A stretch of DNA of 64,000 nucleotides from DASPSR01 sp035498715 (GCA_035498715.1 DATJZV010000026.1:1-64000); one strand, 5' to 3'. Counted from the first letter of the stretch, positions 8,501-17,707 are shown. The notes: generated by a model not told the origin, from the sequence alone. Numbers and translations: made by a program.

Positions 8501-9394
8501 TCAGGTCTCAAAACCCGATAGTTTCTCCTTGGCAGCATCGTCGGTCTTGCGCTCAAGTTCTGCGATAACCTGACCACCTAACAGAAGAATCAATGCTACA
8601 GCCTCAGTGCTGAGAAGTGCCACCACCGCCGTGGCGAAGGATCCATAAATTAAATTTACCATAGATATAACCGAGTAATACCATACCAGCACGCGGCGGG
8701 TGATTTCCCATAAAATCGTTGCGGCTATCCCTCCGATCAATGCGCGGCGAAACGTGATACGCACGGCGGGCATAACTAGATACAGGGAAGTGAGCAGAAG
8801 CACCTCGCCAATTATACCCAGTATATACAGCGCAACCCCGGATGTGCCTTCAAGGCTCAATCTCAATCCGAAAATTATTAATTGTCTGTTTTCAAGTGTC
8901 TCGATTGCTCCAGTAATAAATGATACCAGCAATATACCCAGACCCAGTACAAGGATATACACATAAGGAATAATGGCGGAAATCAGAAAGTGGCGGCGTT
9001 TTATTCTGACACGGTGAAAGAAGATTACGGACATGGCGTTTTCGAGCACGGTAAAGGCTATGGAACTGAAAAAAAGCATGGCGAGGAATCCAATAATGCC
9101 GATCACATTACGGTGCTCAAGAAATACCCGTACCTGTTCCGTCAAAGTCGCTGCATAGCCCGGTATTATCATTTCTAGATACGTCGATAAAGTGTGAAAT
9201 AACTGTTCCTCTTCTGTAAAATGAGACAATCCAATAAGGGCGAGAATTGACATGGGCACGATCGACAACAGGGTGTAATAGGCAACAGCGCCGGACAATA
9301 ACAGACCCTGATTGCGTTTAAAATCGCGTAAAATCCCCAGGAGGAAGCTGAATGGCTTGCTCAGACCTCCATGTACAAGTTGTTTTTTTTTCAT
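8501..9394 (-). CDS. YihY/BrkB-family inner membrane protein
   Basis: A polytopic membrane protein of the YihY/BrkB family (once called RNase BN, wrongly). About six hydrophobic segments are visible. The family motif GAVAYYTLLSIVPM is near residues 36-49 and the conserved YGSFATAVVALLSTE is near 245-259. Its transport function is not settled. Length near 300 is normal. The ATG at 9394 is preceded directly by an in-frame GTG (9397); no good Shine-Dalgarno is visible. The C-terminus is charged and cytoplasmic. Confidence 0.85.
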   Translation of the reverse strand: MKKKQLVHGGLSKPFSFLLGILRDFKRNQGLLLSGAVAYYTLLSIVPMSILALIGLSHFTEEEQLFHTLSTYLEMIIPGYAATLTEQVRVFLEHRNVIGIIGFLAMLFFSSIAFTVLENAMSVIFFHRVRIKRRHFLISAIIPYVYILVLGLGILLVSFITGAIETLENRQLIIFGLRLSLEGTSGVALYILGIIGEVLLLTSLYLVMPAVRITFRRALIGGIAATILWEITRRVLVWYYSVISMVNLIYGSFATAVVALLSTEAVALILLLGGQVIAELERKTDDAAKEKLSGFET

Positions 9395-9581
9395 CACGGA
9401 ATGAGAAATTTTAAAAAATATTGAAGTTGTTTTTCTTTTGCAACCATTTCTCTACGAAAAATTGAATTGCTCAACGCATCATAAAATAAGAATGCCAGAA
9501 AGAAGTCTAGATCGTTCTGCTGGACTTGTCAATCAAAGAATGTTATGGCCGAGTGGTTGGGCTTCATGCCGCGTGTCCAAT

Positions 9582-9968
9582 CTACGTCTTTTTGTCCTTC
9601 AGCAAATCCCCGAGTGTAGCGAATGGCCGGTGGGTAGCAGGCGTCTCTTTCACACCGCCCGGCGCTGTTTTGCCAAACGATTCTTCATCCAGATATTTTT
9701 GATGCTCATTGTCGTGACAGTAGAGACATAACAACTCCCAGTTGCTGCCGTCAGGGGGGTTGTTATCGTGGTCATGGTCCTTGTGATGGACCGTGAGCTC
9801 ACGAAGCTTCTTGCCCGTGAATTCGCGCCCGCACCGCGCACAGATCCACGGATATATCTTGAGCGCCTGCTCCCGATAGGCCTTTTCGCGAAGTTCCCGG
9901 CTGCGCCGGGCTTCCGCTATGATCTGGTCTTGCCTGTCATGCTCTGTCTGTGTCTTCTTCGATGACAT
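9582..9968 (-). CDS. HNH nuclease family protein, YajD-like
   Basis: A small HNH endonuclease-fold protein of 128 residues. The zinc-binding ICARCGREF (CxxC) and LLCLYCHDNEHQ (CxxC) flank the HNH core LTVHHKDHDHDNNPPDGSNWE, whose HH pair, central Asn and distal His are intact. The N-terminus is a charged helix. E. coli YajD has the same layout; its substrate is unknown. The start at 9968 has GAGAGGGTG upstream. A startless open frame (9981-10160) ends 13 nt before it. There is no methylase or restriction partner nearby, so a restriction role is not supported. Confidence 0.8.
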   Translation of the reverse strand: MSSKKTQTEHDRQDQIIAEARRSRELREKAYREQALKIYPWICARCGREFTGKKLRELTVHHKDHDHDNNPPDGSNWELLCLYCHDNEHQKYLDEESFGKTAPGGVKETPATHRPFATLGDLLKDKKT

Positions 9969-9980
9969 GTGCGCACCCTC

Positions 9981-10160
9981 TCAGGAGGAAGAGGTTTTGC
10001 TTGCTCCAAAAGCATGTTTTAATCGATTCCTGCTGAAAGATATTTTGATTGATGATCTGCCGTGGTACTGCATGACAAGCTTAAGAAATAACCGGCGGAT
10101 CTCATCTTCGCGATCTTTACATTCAACGGATAATTTATCGCTGTCCTGGACTTCGCCTCT
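9981..10160 (-). pseudogene. Startless open frame upstream of the HNH gene
   Basis: The minus strand is open for 59 codons between an in-frame TAA and the TGA at 9983-9981. The translation is hydrophilic and protein-like (for example KDREDEIRRLFLKLVMQYHG), but no ATG, GTG or TTG sits at its head; the only ATG is internal. It may be the 3' remnant of a truncated gene once co-transcribed with the HNH gene. I do not recognise it. Confidence 0.25.
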
Positions 10161-10247
10161 TTAGCCGGGCCCTTAATATACCGGCAGAGGTGCTTATGCG
10201 GGTCGCGAGCTCTAATCGAGGATCATGTCCGTGTATGTGCACACGGG

Positions 10248-11156
10248 CTAAAACAGGCTGAATGAAAAATATTTCTTCGGATGTTCCTTTATGTCTTTCG
10301 CCAGGGCATTAATCTCCTTCAAAGTCGAGCGCAGTTCATCGGCAACCTGACGGTCGGTGATGAGTGTTCCCACGGACCCCTCTCCCTTATCGATTTTTTC
10401 CAGGATCGCATTGAGACGGATTGCGGCTCCGTTCATGTTCTCGTACAGGCTAGCGTCTTCCACCAGCTTGTTCACGGTTCCCCGCGACGTTGACAGCTTT
10501 TCGGAAAAGGAGTCGAGGGATTTCGAGGCCTTGACGAACCGGTCATAAAGCTCCGGGTCTTTGATGACTCTGCTGACAGTGCCTTCAGACGACTTAAGCA
10601 TTGCGGCAAAGGCCTTGATGTCCTTCACTGAAGCTGAAAGGTCCCGATAGAGTGTGTCATCTCGCAGAAACCGGGCAAGCGAACCTTTGCTGGTCTCTAC
10701 GCCTTCAATGACGCGCTTCAGCTCCTCGGAGATCTCGGGACGGGGTGACCCGCTGATCGTATCACCCGGCTGCAGCGAAGCGGCTTCCCGGGATCCAGGG
10801 CTCATCTCCACATATTTATCGCCAAGAAGCCCCATGGTTATTATGCTTGAGGCGGAGTCCTTTTTAAGGTACGGGAGCGCCGATTTGTCAATTGCCAGCG
10901 CGGCGGTGATTTTTTCGCTCCTCTCGAATCGGAGAGACTTGACGGACCCGATCTGAACACCTGAGAACCATACCGGTGCGCCGGATCGGAGTCCTTTGAC
11001 GTCACTGAACTCGGCATACACTGTTGCCTGAGGGATAAAAAGGTGTACAATGTTTTCCGCAAACAGAATTGCGAAGAAAATGACGGCAAGACCGAGCGTG
11101 AGGACAACCCCGACTCTTAGCTTGGCCCAGGTAACGTGCTTGTGTGAATCAAACAT
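10248..11156 (-). CDS. mlaD: MlaD family phospholipid-transport protein (MCE domain)
   Basis: Periplasmic MCE-domain subunit of the Mla phospholipid transporter. There is one N-terminal membrane anchor (about residues 12-32), then a single MCE domain (about 38-115, including the GLRSGAPVWFSGVQIGSV core). A long helical region (about 135-295) has repeated apolar heptads that can form the hydrophobic tunnel or coiled coil. At 302 residues it is longer than E. coli MlaD. It is the last gene of mlaE-mlaF-mlaD; no mlaC or mlaB follows, as is common outside the enterics. The spacer from mlaF is 27 nt. Confidence 0.88.
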   Translation of the reverse strand: MFDSHKHVTWAKLRVGVVLTLGLAVIFFAILFAENIVHLFIPQATVYAEFSDVKGLRSGAPVWFSGVQIGSVKSLRFERSEKITAALAIDKSALPYLKKDSASSIITMGLLGDKYVEMSPGSREAASLQPGDTISGSPRPEISEELKRVIEGVETSKGSLARFLRDDTLYRDLSASVKDIKAFAAMLKSSEGTVSRVIKDPELYDRFVKASKSLDSFSEKLSTSRGTVNKLVEDASLYENMNGAAIRLNAILEKIDKGEGSVGTLITDRQVADELRSTLKEINALAKDIKEHPKKYFSFSLF

Positions 11157-11183
11157 TGTCCTTCCCTCCGTGCGTAAAGGGGT

Positions 11184-11921
11184 TTACAAAATGTCTTTTA
11201 TGAATTTAATCAACTCGGCGTCCTGAGTGCTTTTGAGGGTTTCTAGGCCGCCGTCAAACTGAATCCTTCCGTTTCTAAGATACATGAACCGTTCAGCAAC
11301 CTTGATGGCATCGGGGACATCGTGGGTCACGATAATGAGTCCTGTCCGTTTGGTCGGATCGCCGGATGAAAGCTCATTGATAAGGTCGCAGATGGTAGCA
11401 TCGGTAAGGGGGTCGAGACCGGATGTTGGCTCGTCATATAGCATCATACGAGGCCTACACCCGGCGAGGGAACGGGCAATGGCTACCCTCCGCTGCATGC
11501 CGCCGCTCAGCTGATCGGGCATCAGGTACATGGCGTCTTCAATGCCTACCCGGTTGAGCAGGCTTTTAACCGTGGACTCTATCACTTCCTCGGGAGCCTT
11601 TTCCCGCTCCCATAGGCAAAAAGCCACATTATCCCGCACGCTCAGAGAATCGAAGAGCGCCCCTTCCTGGAATACAATGCTGAAGTTCATGCGGATGTCC
11701 CGGAGTTCGGCTTCGGTCAAGGCTGAGATGTCTGTTCCGTCAATCAGGATTCTGCCGCTATCGGGCTGATCAAGGCCCACGATAAGCTTGAGGATCGTGG
11801 TCTTGCCAGCGCCGCTGGAGCCCAGAATCGCAATTTTCTCATGGAACTGTGCGGTGAAGCTGACCCGATCCATCACGGGCCGGCCATTGTAAATGATGGT
11901 CACGTCCTGAAATTCTATCAT
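11184..11921 (-). CDS. mlaF: Mla phospholipid transporter ATPase MlaF
   Basis: Cytoplasmic ATPase of the Mla system that moves phospholipids between inner and outer membranes. Walker A is GSSGAGKTT (about 34-42), the signature LSGGMQRR (about 141-148), Walker B MMLYDEPTSGLDP, and the switch His is in VTHDVPDA. The 245-residue length is typical. Its ATG overlaps the stop of mlaE by 4 nt (ATGA), showing translational coupling. Confidence 0.9.
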   Translation of the reverse strand: MIEFQDVTIIYNGRPVMDRVSFTAQFHEKIAILGSSGAGKTTILKLIVGLDQPDSGRILIDGTDISALTEAELRDIRMNFSIVFQEGALFDSLSVRDNVAFCLWEREKAPEEVIESTVKSLLNRVGIEDAMYLMPDQLSGGMQRRVAIARSLAGCRPRMMLYDEPTSGLDPLTDATICDLINELSSGDPTKRTGLIIVTHDVPDAIKVAERFMYLRNGRIQFDGGLETLKSTQDAELIKFIKDIL

Positions 11922-12682
11922 GCACGCATCCCCAGGATGAAGAACAACACCTGCGTCAGAAGAAAGTCGACAACGATGATCATGATGGTCGAGAGCACCA
12001 CTGCGGTGGTGGTCGCGCGCCGCAGCCCTTGAGCCCCTCCGCGCGTTGACAGACCCACCGTGCAGCTGATACAGGCGATGAGGTACCCGAAGATAAAGGG
12101 TTTGGTGAGCCCGGACAGGATGTTATGGAAATTTAGTTCATTGCCGATTTGGCTCCAGTAGAATGCCCCGCTCTGGTGGCTCACTGCAACAGCGATATAG
12201 TAGCCACCCGCCAGAGAGATGGCGTCGCCGATTGCCGTGAGAATCGGAAGCATGACCGCAGAACTCAGCACTCTGGGGGTGACCAGTCTTATCATGGGAT
12301 CCGCACCGTACACGCGGAGCATGTCCACCTGATGGCTCAGAATCATGGAGCCCAGTTCCGAAGCCATTCCGGACCCAACGCGGCCCGCGTAGCTTAGAGC
12401 AATGGCAACCGGACCAATCTCCCGGATGATGGAAATGCCTACAATTTTCGCGGTGTACATCTTGAGACCCAAGGGCGCGAGTTCGGTGGATATTTGGAGG
12501 GACAGGGCCATGCCGATGAAGAGCGAGACAAGGAAAACAATAAAGAATGAACCCGATCCCGCGTAGTCCATTTGCTCGAGGACATCCCGCCACTTCAAGG
12601 ACCTGCGGAATATTCCCAGGATAGAGCTAATCGAAAGGATATAGAAATTCTGCAGTTCTGCGAGTAGTTTTTGTAATGTCAT
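11918..12682 (-). CDS. mlaE: Mla phospholipid transporter permease MlaE
   Basis: Inner membrane permease of the Mla/MCE system (DUF140 family). It has an N-terminal amphipathic helix and about five membrane segments. Conserved family stretches include REIGPVAIALSYAGRVGSG (about 82-100) and the region around EVDML-like SHQVDMLRVYGADP. The ATG at 12682 (MTLQKLL) begins at the normal family position; an in-frame GTG at 12730 would add 16 residues. First gene of a three-gene operon with mlaF and mlaD. Confidence 0.9.
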   Translation of the reverse strand: MTLQKLLAELQNFYILSISSILGIFRRSLKWRDVLEQMDYAGSGSFFIVFLVSLFIGMALSLQISTELAPLGLKMYTAKIVGISIIREIGPVAIALSYAGRVGSGMASELGSMILSHQVDMLRVYGADPMIRLVTPRVLSSAVMLPILTAIGDAISLAGGYYIAVAVSHQSGAFYWSQIGNELNFHNILSGLTKPFIFGYLIACISCTVGLSTRGGAQGLRRATTTAVVLSTIMIIVVDFLLTQVLFFILGMRA

Positions 12683-12957
12683 ATATCCAATCGGATATGA
12701 TTGCTCTAGCGGAAATCGAACTAGCAACACAAAGCGAATAGCAAGGAGGTTCTATCTAACATCCTGCTCTTAATCTGCATGGTCTGGATATCAGTCGGAT
12801 TCTATCTATATACTATCATCTTCTATTCGAGCTTGCAATCGTGTCTATTCAATATTTCGACGCCCGGTTTTCATAGGCTATGCGATCAAGGTCGCCATCT
12901 CCATCGAGGTTCATTGCGAAAAAGAGAATTATTTAGGATCAGGTGAAATACAGAAGC

Positions 12958-13941
12958 TTAAGAATGAGTTGCATATTCGACGCATGCTGAAAAAAAGTCT
13001 TCTACAGCTTGCACGACTTCCTCCACCCGTGACATATGGTTCACCTTTGTTCTGAATTCTGCGCCTCCGGGGAGGCCTTTTGTATACCAGCATAGGTGCT
13101 TGCGCATCTCGCGAACTCCGATATTTTCTCCAAGCGTTTTGATCATATCGTTTAGATGTCTCAGCATAACGGTCTTCCGCTCTTCGAGTGTTGGATGAGG
13201 GGGAATGACGCCTAGTTCAAGATACTGCTTTGCTTCCCGGAAAATCCATGGATTGCCCTGGATCGCCCGTCCGATCATGACACCGTCACAGCCGGTCTCA
13301 TCTATCATCTTTCTTGCATCATGCGCCGAACGCACGTCGCCATTGCCTATTACCGGGATCCCGACAGAATCTTTTACCTGCTTGATCATGCTCCAATCAG
13401 CATGGCCGGAGAATCCCTGCACCTTGGTGCGCCCGTGCACGGTGACGGCGGCGATGCCGACGGATTCGGCAGCGCTGGCGATATCTGTTGCAACGATATT
13501 CTGAGAATCCCAGCCGAGCCTTATCTTGACCGTCACGGGGACACTGGATGCATCTACGACCGCCGCCATGATCTCTTTTGCGAGACCCATATTGCGCAAG
13601 AGCGCCGAGCCTGCGCCGCATTTCAAGACCTTCGGCACGGGGCAGCCCATGTTAATGTCGATGAAATCCACGACGCCCTGCGATACAATCCGAGCCGCAT
13701 CTGCCATTGACTTCGGCTTTGAGCCGAATATCTGGAACACGACTGGCCTCTCGGCATGATCGGTATGAAGCATATTGAAGGTCCTCTTGTGCTCCCGGAT
13801 CAGTGCCTCGACGCTTACCATCTCGGAAAACACAAGTCCCGCACCGAGTTTCTTGCAGATCATGCGAAAAGGAAAATCGGTGATCCCGGCCATGGGGGCG
13901 AGCACGAGGGGATTCTGTCTCAATATATCCCTGATCGACAT
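12958..13941 (-). CDS. dusB: tRNA-dihydrouridine synthase DusB
   Basis: FMN-dependent reductase forming dihydrouridine in the tRNA D-loop. The TIM-barrel starts with PLVLAPMAGITDFPFR (about residues 11-26). The active-site loop is MGCPVPKVLKCGAGSALL with the catalytic Cys near residue 100; the KIRLGWD and VHGRTKVQGFSG motifs and the FMN-phosphate loop GNGDVRS follow. Length is about 327 residues. The ATG at 13941 has no Shine-Dalgarno but a perfect TATAAT ends 6 nt upstream, so the mRNA is probably leaderless. The frame stays open upstream to 13998, which would cover that promoter. Confidence 0.92.
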   Translation of the reverse strand: MSIRDILRQNPLVLAPMAGITDFPFRMICKKLGAGLVFSEMVSVEALIREHKRTFNMLHTDHAERPVVFQIFGSKPKSMADAARIVSQGVVDFIDINMGCPVPKVLKCGAGSALLRNMGLAKEIMAAVVDASSVPVTVKIRLGWDSQNIVATDIASAAESVGIAAVTVHGRTKVQGFSGHADWSMIKQVKDSVGIPVIGNGDVRSAHDARKMIDETGCDGVMIGRAIQGNPWIFREAKQYLELGVIPPHPTLEERKTVMLRHLNDMIKTLGENIGVREMRKHLCWYTKGLPGGAEFRTKVNHMSRVEEVVQAVEDFFSACVEYATHS

Positions 13942-13947
13942 GGGGCT

Positions 13948-13976
13948 ATTATAACCGAAAGAAATTGAAATGCGAG
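13948..13976 (-). promoter_or_regulatory. Promoter giving a predicted leaderless mRNA for dusB
   Basis: On the minus strand a perfect TATAAT (13953-13948) is followed by 6 nt (AGCCCC) and the ATG at 13941. The -35 position at 17-nt spacing (13976-13971) reads CTCGCA, only a partial match. Confidence 0.4.
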
Positions 13977-13998
13977 AGCTTTTTAAAGGGATTTTCAC

Positions 13999-14463
13999 AG
14001 CAACGCAGATAAAATGTTAGGAGAAATCAGTACGGGGGGAGATGGAGCAAGCGAATATAATGTTATGGTTCTTTTTTTACTTTCCCCGGTCGCCTTTTCT
14101 CTTTGATAGATTTTGTATCAGTGATTTTCGATCGCGAATAGTTATGATCGCGCTAACGGGCCGCAGTCAAGTATGTCAACACATTGAAACGAAAAAGGAA
14201 AAGACCTCGATAAATCTACAAAAAATTGCACATGGATTTACTTTGGATATGCGCGGACCATGTGGAGAAGTTCCTGAGATGATCATACAAACTTGCACGA
14301 TAACACTCACAACGAGGTTAGCGGGTTGTGCAAAAAAAAGCCTCGGAAGCTTCCGTCCCTGGAGTTACGGTCAAGCGAGAGGTAAATTTCTTAACCATAA
14401 TATGCGGGATACCAGTAAAAGTAATAGTATGGCGGTGAACCACTACACACGGGGAAAAAATCC
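13999..14463. other. Intergenic stretch without a convincing gene
   Basis: Separates the divergent dusB and ffh. A plus-strand frame at 14042-14467 has no Shine-Dalgarno and no protein-like composition, and ends in the ffh promoter. I found no SRP RNA consensus here. Confidence 0.4.
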
Positions 14464-14492
14464 TTGACAATAATAGGCTTATCTTATATATT
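14464..14492 (+). promoter_or_regulatory. Strong sigma70-type promoter for ffh and the translation cluster
   Basis: TTGACA (14464-14469), 17-nt spacer, TATATT (14487-14492). Predicted +1 is near 14499, 23 nt before the ffh ATG at 14522. Confidence 0.7.
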
Positions 14493-14521
14493 CTATATTC
14501 TTTGCCAAGTGGGTGTTTTCC

Positions 14522-15856
14522 ATGTTTGACTCCTTAACGGGGAAATTAGAGTCTGTTTTCAAGAAGCTTCGGAGCAGAGGCGTCCTAAATGAAGATGACG
14601 TTAAAGAAGCCCTGCGCGAGGTGCGTCTGGTGCTTCTCGAGGCCGATGTAAACTTCAAGGTGGTCAAGGATTTCATTGGCCGGGTCCAGGAGCGTGCAGT
14701 AGGGCAGGATATCCTTAGCAGCCTCACCCCTGGTCAGCAGGTCATCAAGATCGTCCACGAAGAGCTCGTGGCATTGCTCGGCGGTGCCCAGGCAAAGCTC
14801 TACCTTGCGCCGAACCCGCCTACGATTATAATGCTGGTAGGGTTGCAGGGCTCCGGTAAGACGACCACTGCGGGCAAGCTGGCCAAGAACTTTAAGAAAG
14901 AGGGTCGGCGCGTAATGCTCGTCCCGGCTGATACACGAAGGCCGGCAGCGGTCCAGCAGCTTGTTACTCTGTCAAAACAGGTTGGCGTTGACGCCTACTC
15001 TTCGAACCAGACGGACCCGGTTGTTATCTGTCGTGAGGCAGTAAAGCAGGCAGCTTCGTCATTGTACGAGGTCGTGATCCTTGACACCGCAGGCAGGCTC
15101 CAGATCGACGAGCCGCTCATGGAGGAGCTCCGGCAGGTTAAGGCTGGGGTAAAGCCGCACGAGACCCTGTTCGTGGCCGACGCCATGACGGGCCAGGAAG
15201 CTGTGAACATTGCGGCGAAGTTCAATAGTGACCTCGGTTTCGACGGCGTAGTGTTAACCAACCAACACGGCGATGCGCGCGGTGGCGCGGCGCTCTCAGT
15301 GAGGGCCGTTACTGGCAAGCCGCTCAAGTTCGTCGGTATGGGCGAGAAACTGGATGCACTCGAGCCGTTCCATCCGGACCGCATGGCCTCGCGCATCCTG
15401 GGCATGGGCGACGTGATGTCGCTTATCGAGAAGGCGCAGGAAACGGTAACCCAGGAAGAGGCGGTCAAGCTTGCAAAGAAGCTCAAGAAGAACTCCTTCG
15501 ATTTAGACGACTTTCGAAGCCAGTTGAAGCAGGTAAGGAAGCTTGGGGGGCTTGAGCAGATCATGGGCATGATCCCGGGGATGAATAAGATGAAGCTCCC
15601 GGAAGCGCAGGTGAACGAGAAGGACCTGGCGAAGGTAGACGCGATTATTAGCTCTATGACACCGAAAGAGCGGGCCGATTACACGGTCATCAATGGCAGC
15701 CGCAGGGCCCGTATCGCCAAGGGCAGCGGCACGCAGGTGCAGGATGTGAATCGGCTCCTGAAGCAGTTCGCCGAGATGCGTAAGATGGTGAAGTCCATGA
15801 CAAGCGGCAAGATGGGAAAGATGGGTAGGATGTTCGGCGGGAGGATGCCGTTTTAA
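14522..15856 (+). CDS. ffh: Signal recognition particle protein Ffh
   Basis: GTPase of the signal recognition particle, which delivers nascent membrane proteins to FtsY. It has an N domain (about 1-90), a G domain with GLQGSGKTTTAGKLA (G1, about 103-117), DTRRPAA, DTAGR (G3) and a TNQHGDARGG segment (variant of the usual TKLDGDARGG), and a Met-rich M domain (about 300-444) ending in the Met/Gly/Lys tail. The ATG at 14522 gives the family N-terminus MFDSLTGKLESVF; an in-frame GTG at 14513 is less likely. It heads the order ffh-rpsP-rimM-trmD-rplS-rnhB seen in many bacteria. Confidence 0.95.
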   Translation: MFDSLTGKLESVFKKLRSRGVLNEDDVKEALREVRLVLLEADVNFKVVKDFIGRVQERAVGQDILSSLTPGQQVIKIVHEELVALLGGAQAKLYLAPNPPTIIMLVGLQGSGKTTTAGKLAKNFKKEGRRVMLVPADTRRPAAVQQLVTLSKQVGVDAYSSNQTDPVVICREAVKQAASSLYEVVILDTAGRLQIDEPLMEELRQVKAGVKPHETLFVADAMTGQEAVNIAAKFNSDLGFDGVVLTNQHGDARGGAALSVRAVTGKPLKFVGMGEKLDALEPFHPDRMASRILGMGDVMSLIEKAQETVTQEEAVKLAKKLKKNSFDLDDFRSQLKQVRKLGGLEQIMGMIPGMNKMKLPEAQVNEKDLAKVDAIISSMTPKERADYTVINGSRRARIAKGSGTQVQDVNRLLKQFAEMRKMVKSMTSGKMGKMGRMFGGRMPF

Positions 15857-16000
15857 GGACAAACACCAAACGGTAAATAAATTCCAGTGACCATAAAGAT
15901 CAACAGGTACTGTGTCTGGCATTTGGATAGAGATATTTGAACATTGCTTGTGAATTGAGCTTCGTAATTTGGATTTTCATTGAACGAAAGAGGTGAACCA

Positions 16001-16264
16001 ATGTCAGTAAAGATTAGACTCAAGAGGATGGGGACCCACAAGAAGCCCTATTACCGGCTCGTGGTAGCGGATTCCCGGTCGCCGAGGGACGGCCGCTTCA
16101 TCGAGATGGTCGGCACCTACGACCCGCTCAAGAAGCCGGCAGAGATCAAGGTCGATCAGACCAAGACGCTCGACTGGCTCAAAAAGGGAGCAGTCCCTTC
16201 CAATACGGTGAAGACCCTGCTCTCCAAGGTCGGGGTTATGAAGCAGTTCGCTGAAGCGAAGTAG
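16001..16264 (+). CDS. rpsP: 30S ribosomal protein S16
   Basis: Small-subunit protein S16, 87 residues, with the conserved start SVKIRLKRMGTHKKPYYRLV and the YDP segment GTYDPLKKP. The ATG at 16001 has AGAGGTG a few nt upstream; the frame is open 21 nt further but lacks any better start. It lies 144 nt after ffh and 57 nt before rimM. In many genomes khpA sits between rpsP and rimM; here it is missing. Confidence 0.96.
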   Translation: MSVKIRLKRMGTHKKPYYRLVVADSRSPRDGRFIEMVGTYDPLKKPAEIKVDQTKTLDWLKKGAVPSNTVKTLLSKVGVMKQFAEAK

Positions 16265-16267
16265 CAA

Positions 16268-16321
16268 TCGATTTCAAGGCTGGCAAGCTGGCAGGCTTCC
16301 AAGCTTGCAAGCTTTAAGACC
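16268..16321. repeat. Palindrome-rich spacer in place of khpA
   Basis: The 57-nt gap between rpsP and rimM repeats GGCAAGCTGGCAGGCTT-like words and contains the perfect palindrome AAGCTTGCAAGCTT, able to form a hairpin in the polycistronic mRNA. It has no U-tract, so it is not a terminator. Confidence 0.4.
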
Positions 16322-16825
16322 ATGCTCATTACGATCGGCAAAGCTGTGAGGCCCTTTGGAGTCAAGGGCGAGATGAAGATCGAACCCATGACGGATTTCC
16401 CCGAGCGGTTCAAGGGACTCGGCCGCGTATATCTGGTATCTCCTGCAGGAAAAGAGATCTTCTGCGAGGTCAGGTCAGTACGGTATGCCGGCGATGTGCC
16501 ATTCCTGCTCTTCGCCGGATATGATTCGCCCGAGAAGGCCAAGGCGCTCAATGGGTGGCTCATTAAAATACCGGAGGAAGAGACGGTTCGTCTCCCCGAA
16601 GGCACTTATTACTGGTTCGAACTCATCGGCATGGAGGTTGTTTCTGAAAGCGGTGAGAAGCTTGGTAAGATTGTTGACATCTTCGAAACGGGCAGTAATG
16701 ATGTGTATGTAATGAAGCGGGGCAGGAAAGAGACCTACATCCCTGCCACGGCAGAGGTAATAAAGCAGGTCGACCGGAAGGCAAAGAGGATGGTCATCCA
16801 CCTCCTGGACGGTCTGATGGAATGA
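16322..16825 (+). CDS. rimM: Ribosome maturation factor RimM
   Basis: Assists assembly of the 30S head and binds S19. It has the N-terminal RimM barrel (GKAVRPFGVKGEMKIEP, about residues 5-21) and the C-terminal PRC-barrel (YYWFELIGMEVVSESGEKLG, about 97-116), ending in IPATAEVIKQVDRKAKRMVI. The 167-residue length is normal. The Shine-Dalgarno is weak, in line with translation within an operon. Confidence 0.94.
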   Translation: MLITIGKAVRPFGVKGEMKIEPMTDFPERFKGLGRVYLVSPAGKEIFCEVRSVRYAGDVPFLLFAGYDSPEKAKALNGWLIKIPEEETVRLPEGTYYWFELIGMEVVSESGEKLGKIVDIFETGSNDVYVMKRGRKETYIPATAEVIKQVDRKAKRMVIHLLDGLME

Positions 16826-16948
16826 ACGCCCGTAGATTTTCACGGCGGACATAACCTCCTTGTGAAAAGCAGAAAGCAGAAATGTTTCTGTGGAATTCAC
16901 GGCACAAGGAGGGGGTTCAAACAGGGTGAAACAGTAACTGGCCCAGCT

Positions 16949-17707
16949 ATGCGAAGACTGAATTTTGAGGTGCTCACATTGTTCCCGGGAATACTCGAGG
17001 GACCGCTGAACGAGAGCATTCTCAAGCGGGGCCGGGAAAAAGGGCTTCTGAACGTAACGGTCCGGAACATCCGTGACTATACGGAGGACAAACACAAGAC
17101 CGCCGATGACAGCCCTTACGGTGGCGGCGCCGGCATGGTTCTCAAACCCGAGCCTATCTTTAAAGCCGTTGAGTCACTCAAGGCGGCGTATCCCGGAGAA
17201 GAGTTTTTGACGATCCTGCTCTCGCCGCAGGGCAGGCTCTTTAATCAACAGCGTGCGGAGCTGCTCTCAGTAGAGGATCGCCGGATCGTTCTGCTCTGCG
17301 GGCATTATGAAGCGATCGACGAGCGCGTCATCGACGCAATAGTGGAGGAGGAACTCTCAATCGGTGATTATGTGCTCACCGGTGGCGAACTCGCAGCGCT
17401 CGTAGTGATCGATGCGTCGGTCAGGCTCCTGCCCGGGGTCCTCGGCGATGAAGAGTCAGCTTTCCGTGATTCTTTCTGTGGCGGACTGCTCGATCATCCG
17501 CACTATACGCGGCCCATGGAATTCCGCGGCATGAAGGTCCCGGAGGTGCTTCTCTCCGGTAATCACGCTGGGATCGAGAAGTGGCGGCGACATGAGGCGC
17601 TTAAGGCTACGTTCCTGAAAAGGCCGGATCTCCTCGAGGATGCTAATTTGACCGAGGAAGACCGGGAGCTGCTGAAAGACCTGAAGCGACAGTTTGGATC
17701 TCGATAG
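16949..17707 (+). CDS. trmD: tRNA (guanine37-N1)-methyltransferase TrmD
   Basis: Makes m1G37 in tRNAs, which prevents +1 frameshifting. SPOUT trefoil-knot features are visible: SPQGRLFNQQRAELL, LLCGHYEAIDERVID and SIGDYVLTGGELAALVVID, with DSPYGGGAGMV near residue 50. The start chosen is the ATG at 16949, giving MRRLNFEVLTLFPG, the usual N-terminus; the frame is open back to 16862 but that extension is not conserved-looking. Length about 252 aa. Confidence 0.95.
   Translation: MRRLNFEVLTLFPGILEGPLNESILKRGREKGLLNVTVRNIRDYTEDKHKTADDSPYGGGAGMVLKPEPIFKAVESLKAAYPGEEFLTILLSPQGRLFNQQRAELLSVEDRRIVLLCGHYEAIDERVIDAIVEEELSIGDYVLTGGELAALVVIDASVRLLPGVLGDEESAFRDSFCGGLLDHPHYTRPMEFRGMKVPEVLLSGNHAGIEKWRRHEALKATFLKRPDLLEDANLTEEDRELLKDLKRQFGSR

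Noticed and set aside
12138..12593. Long shadow frame on the same strand as mlaE
   Set aside because: It is an alternate phase of mlaE, which has clear family motifs.
14042..14467. 141-codon plus-strand frame before ffh
   Set aside because: No ribosome binding site, odd composition, and it ends inside the ffh promoter.
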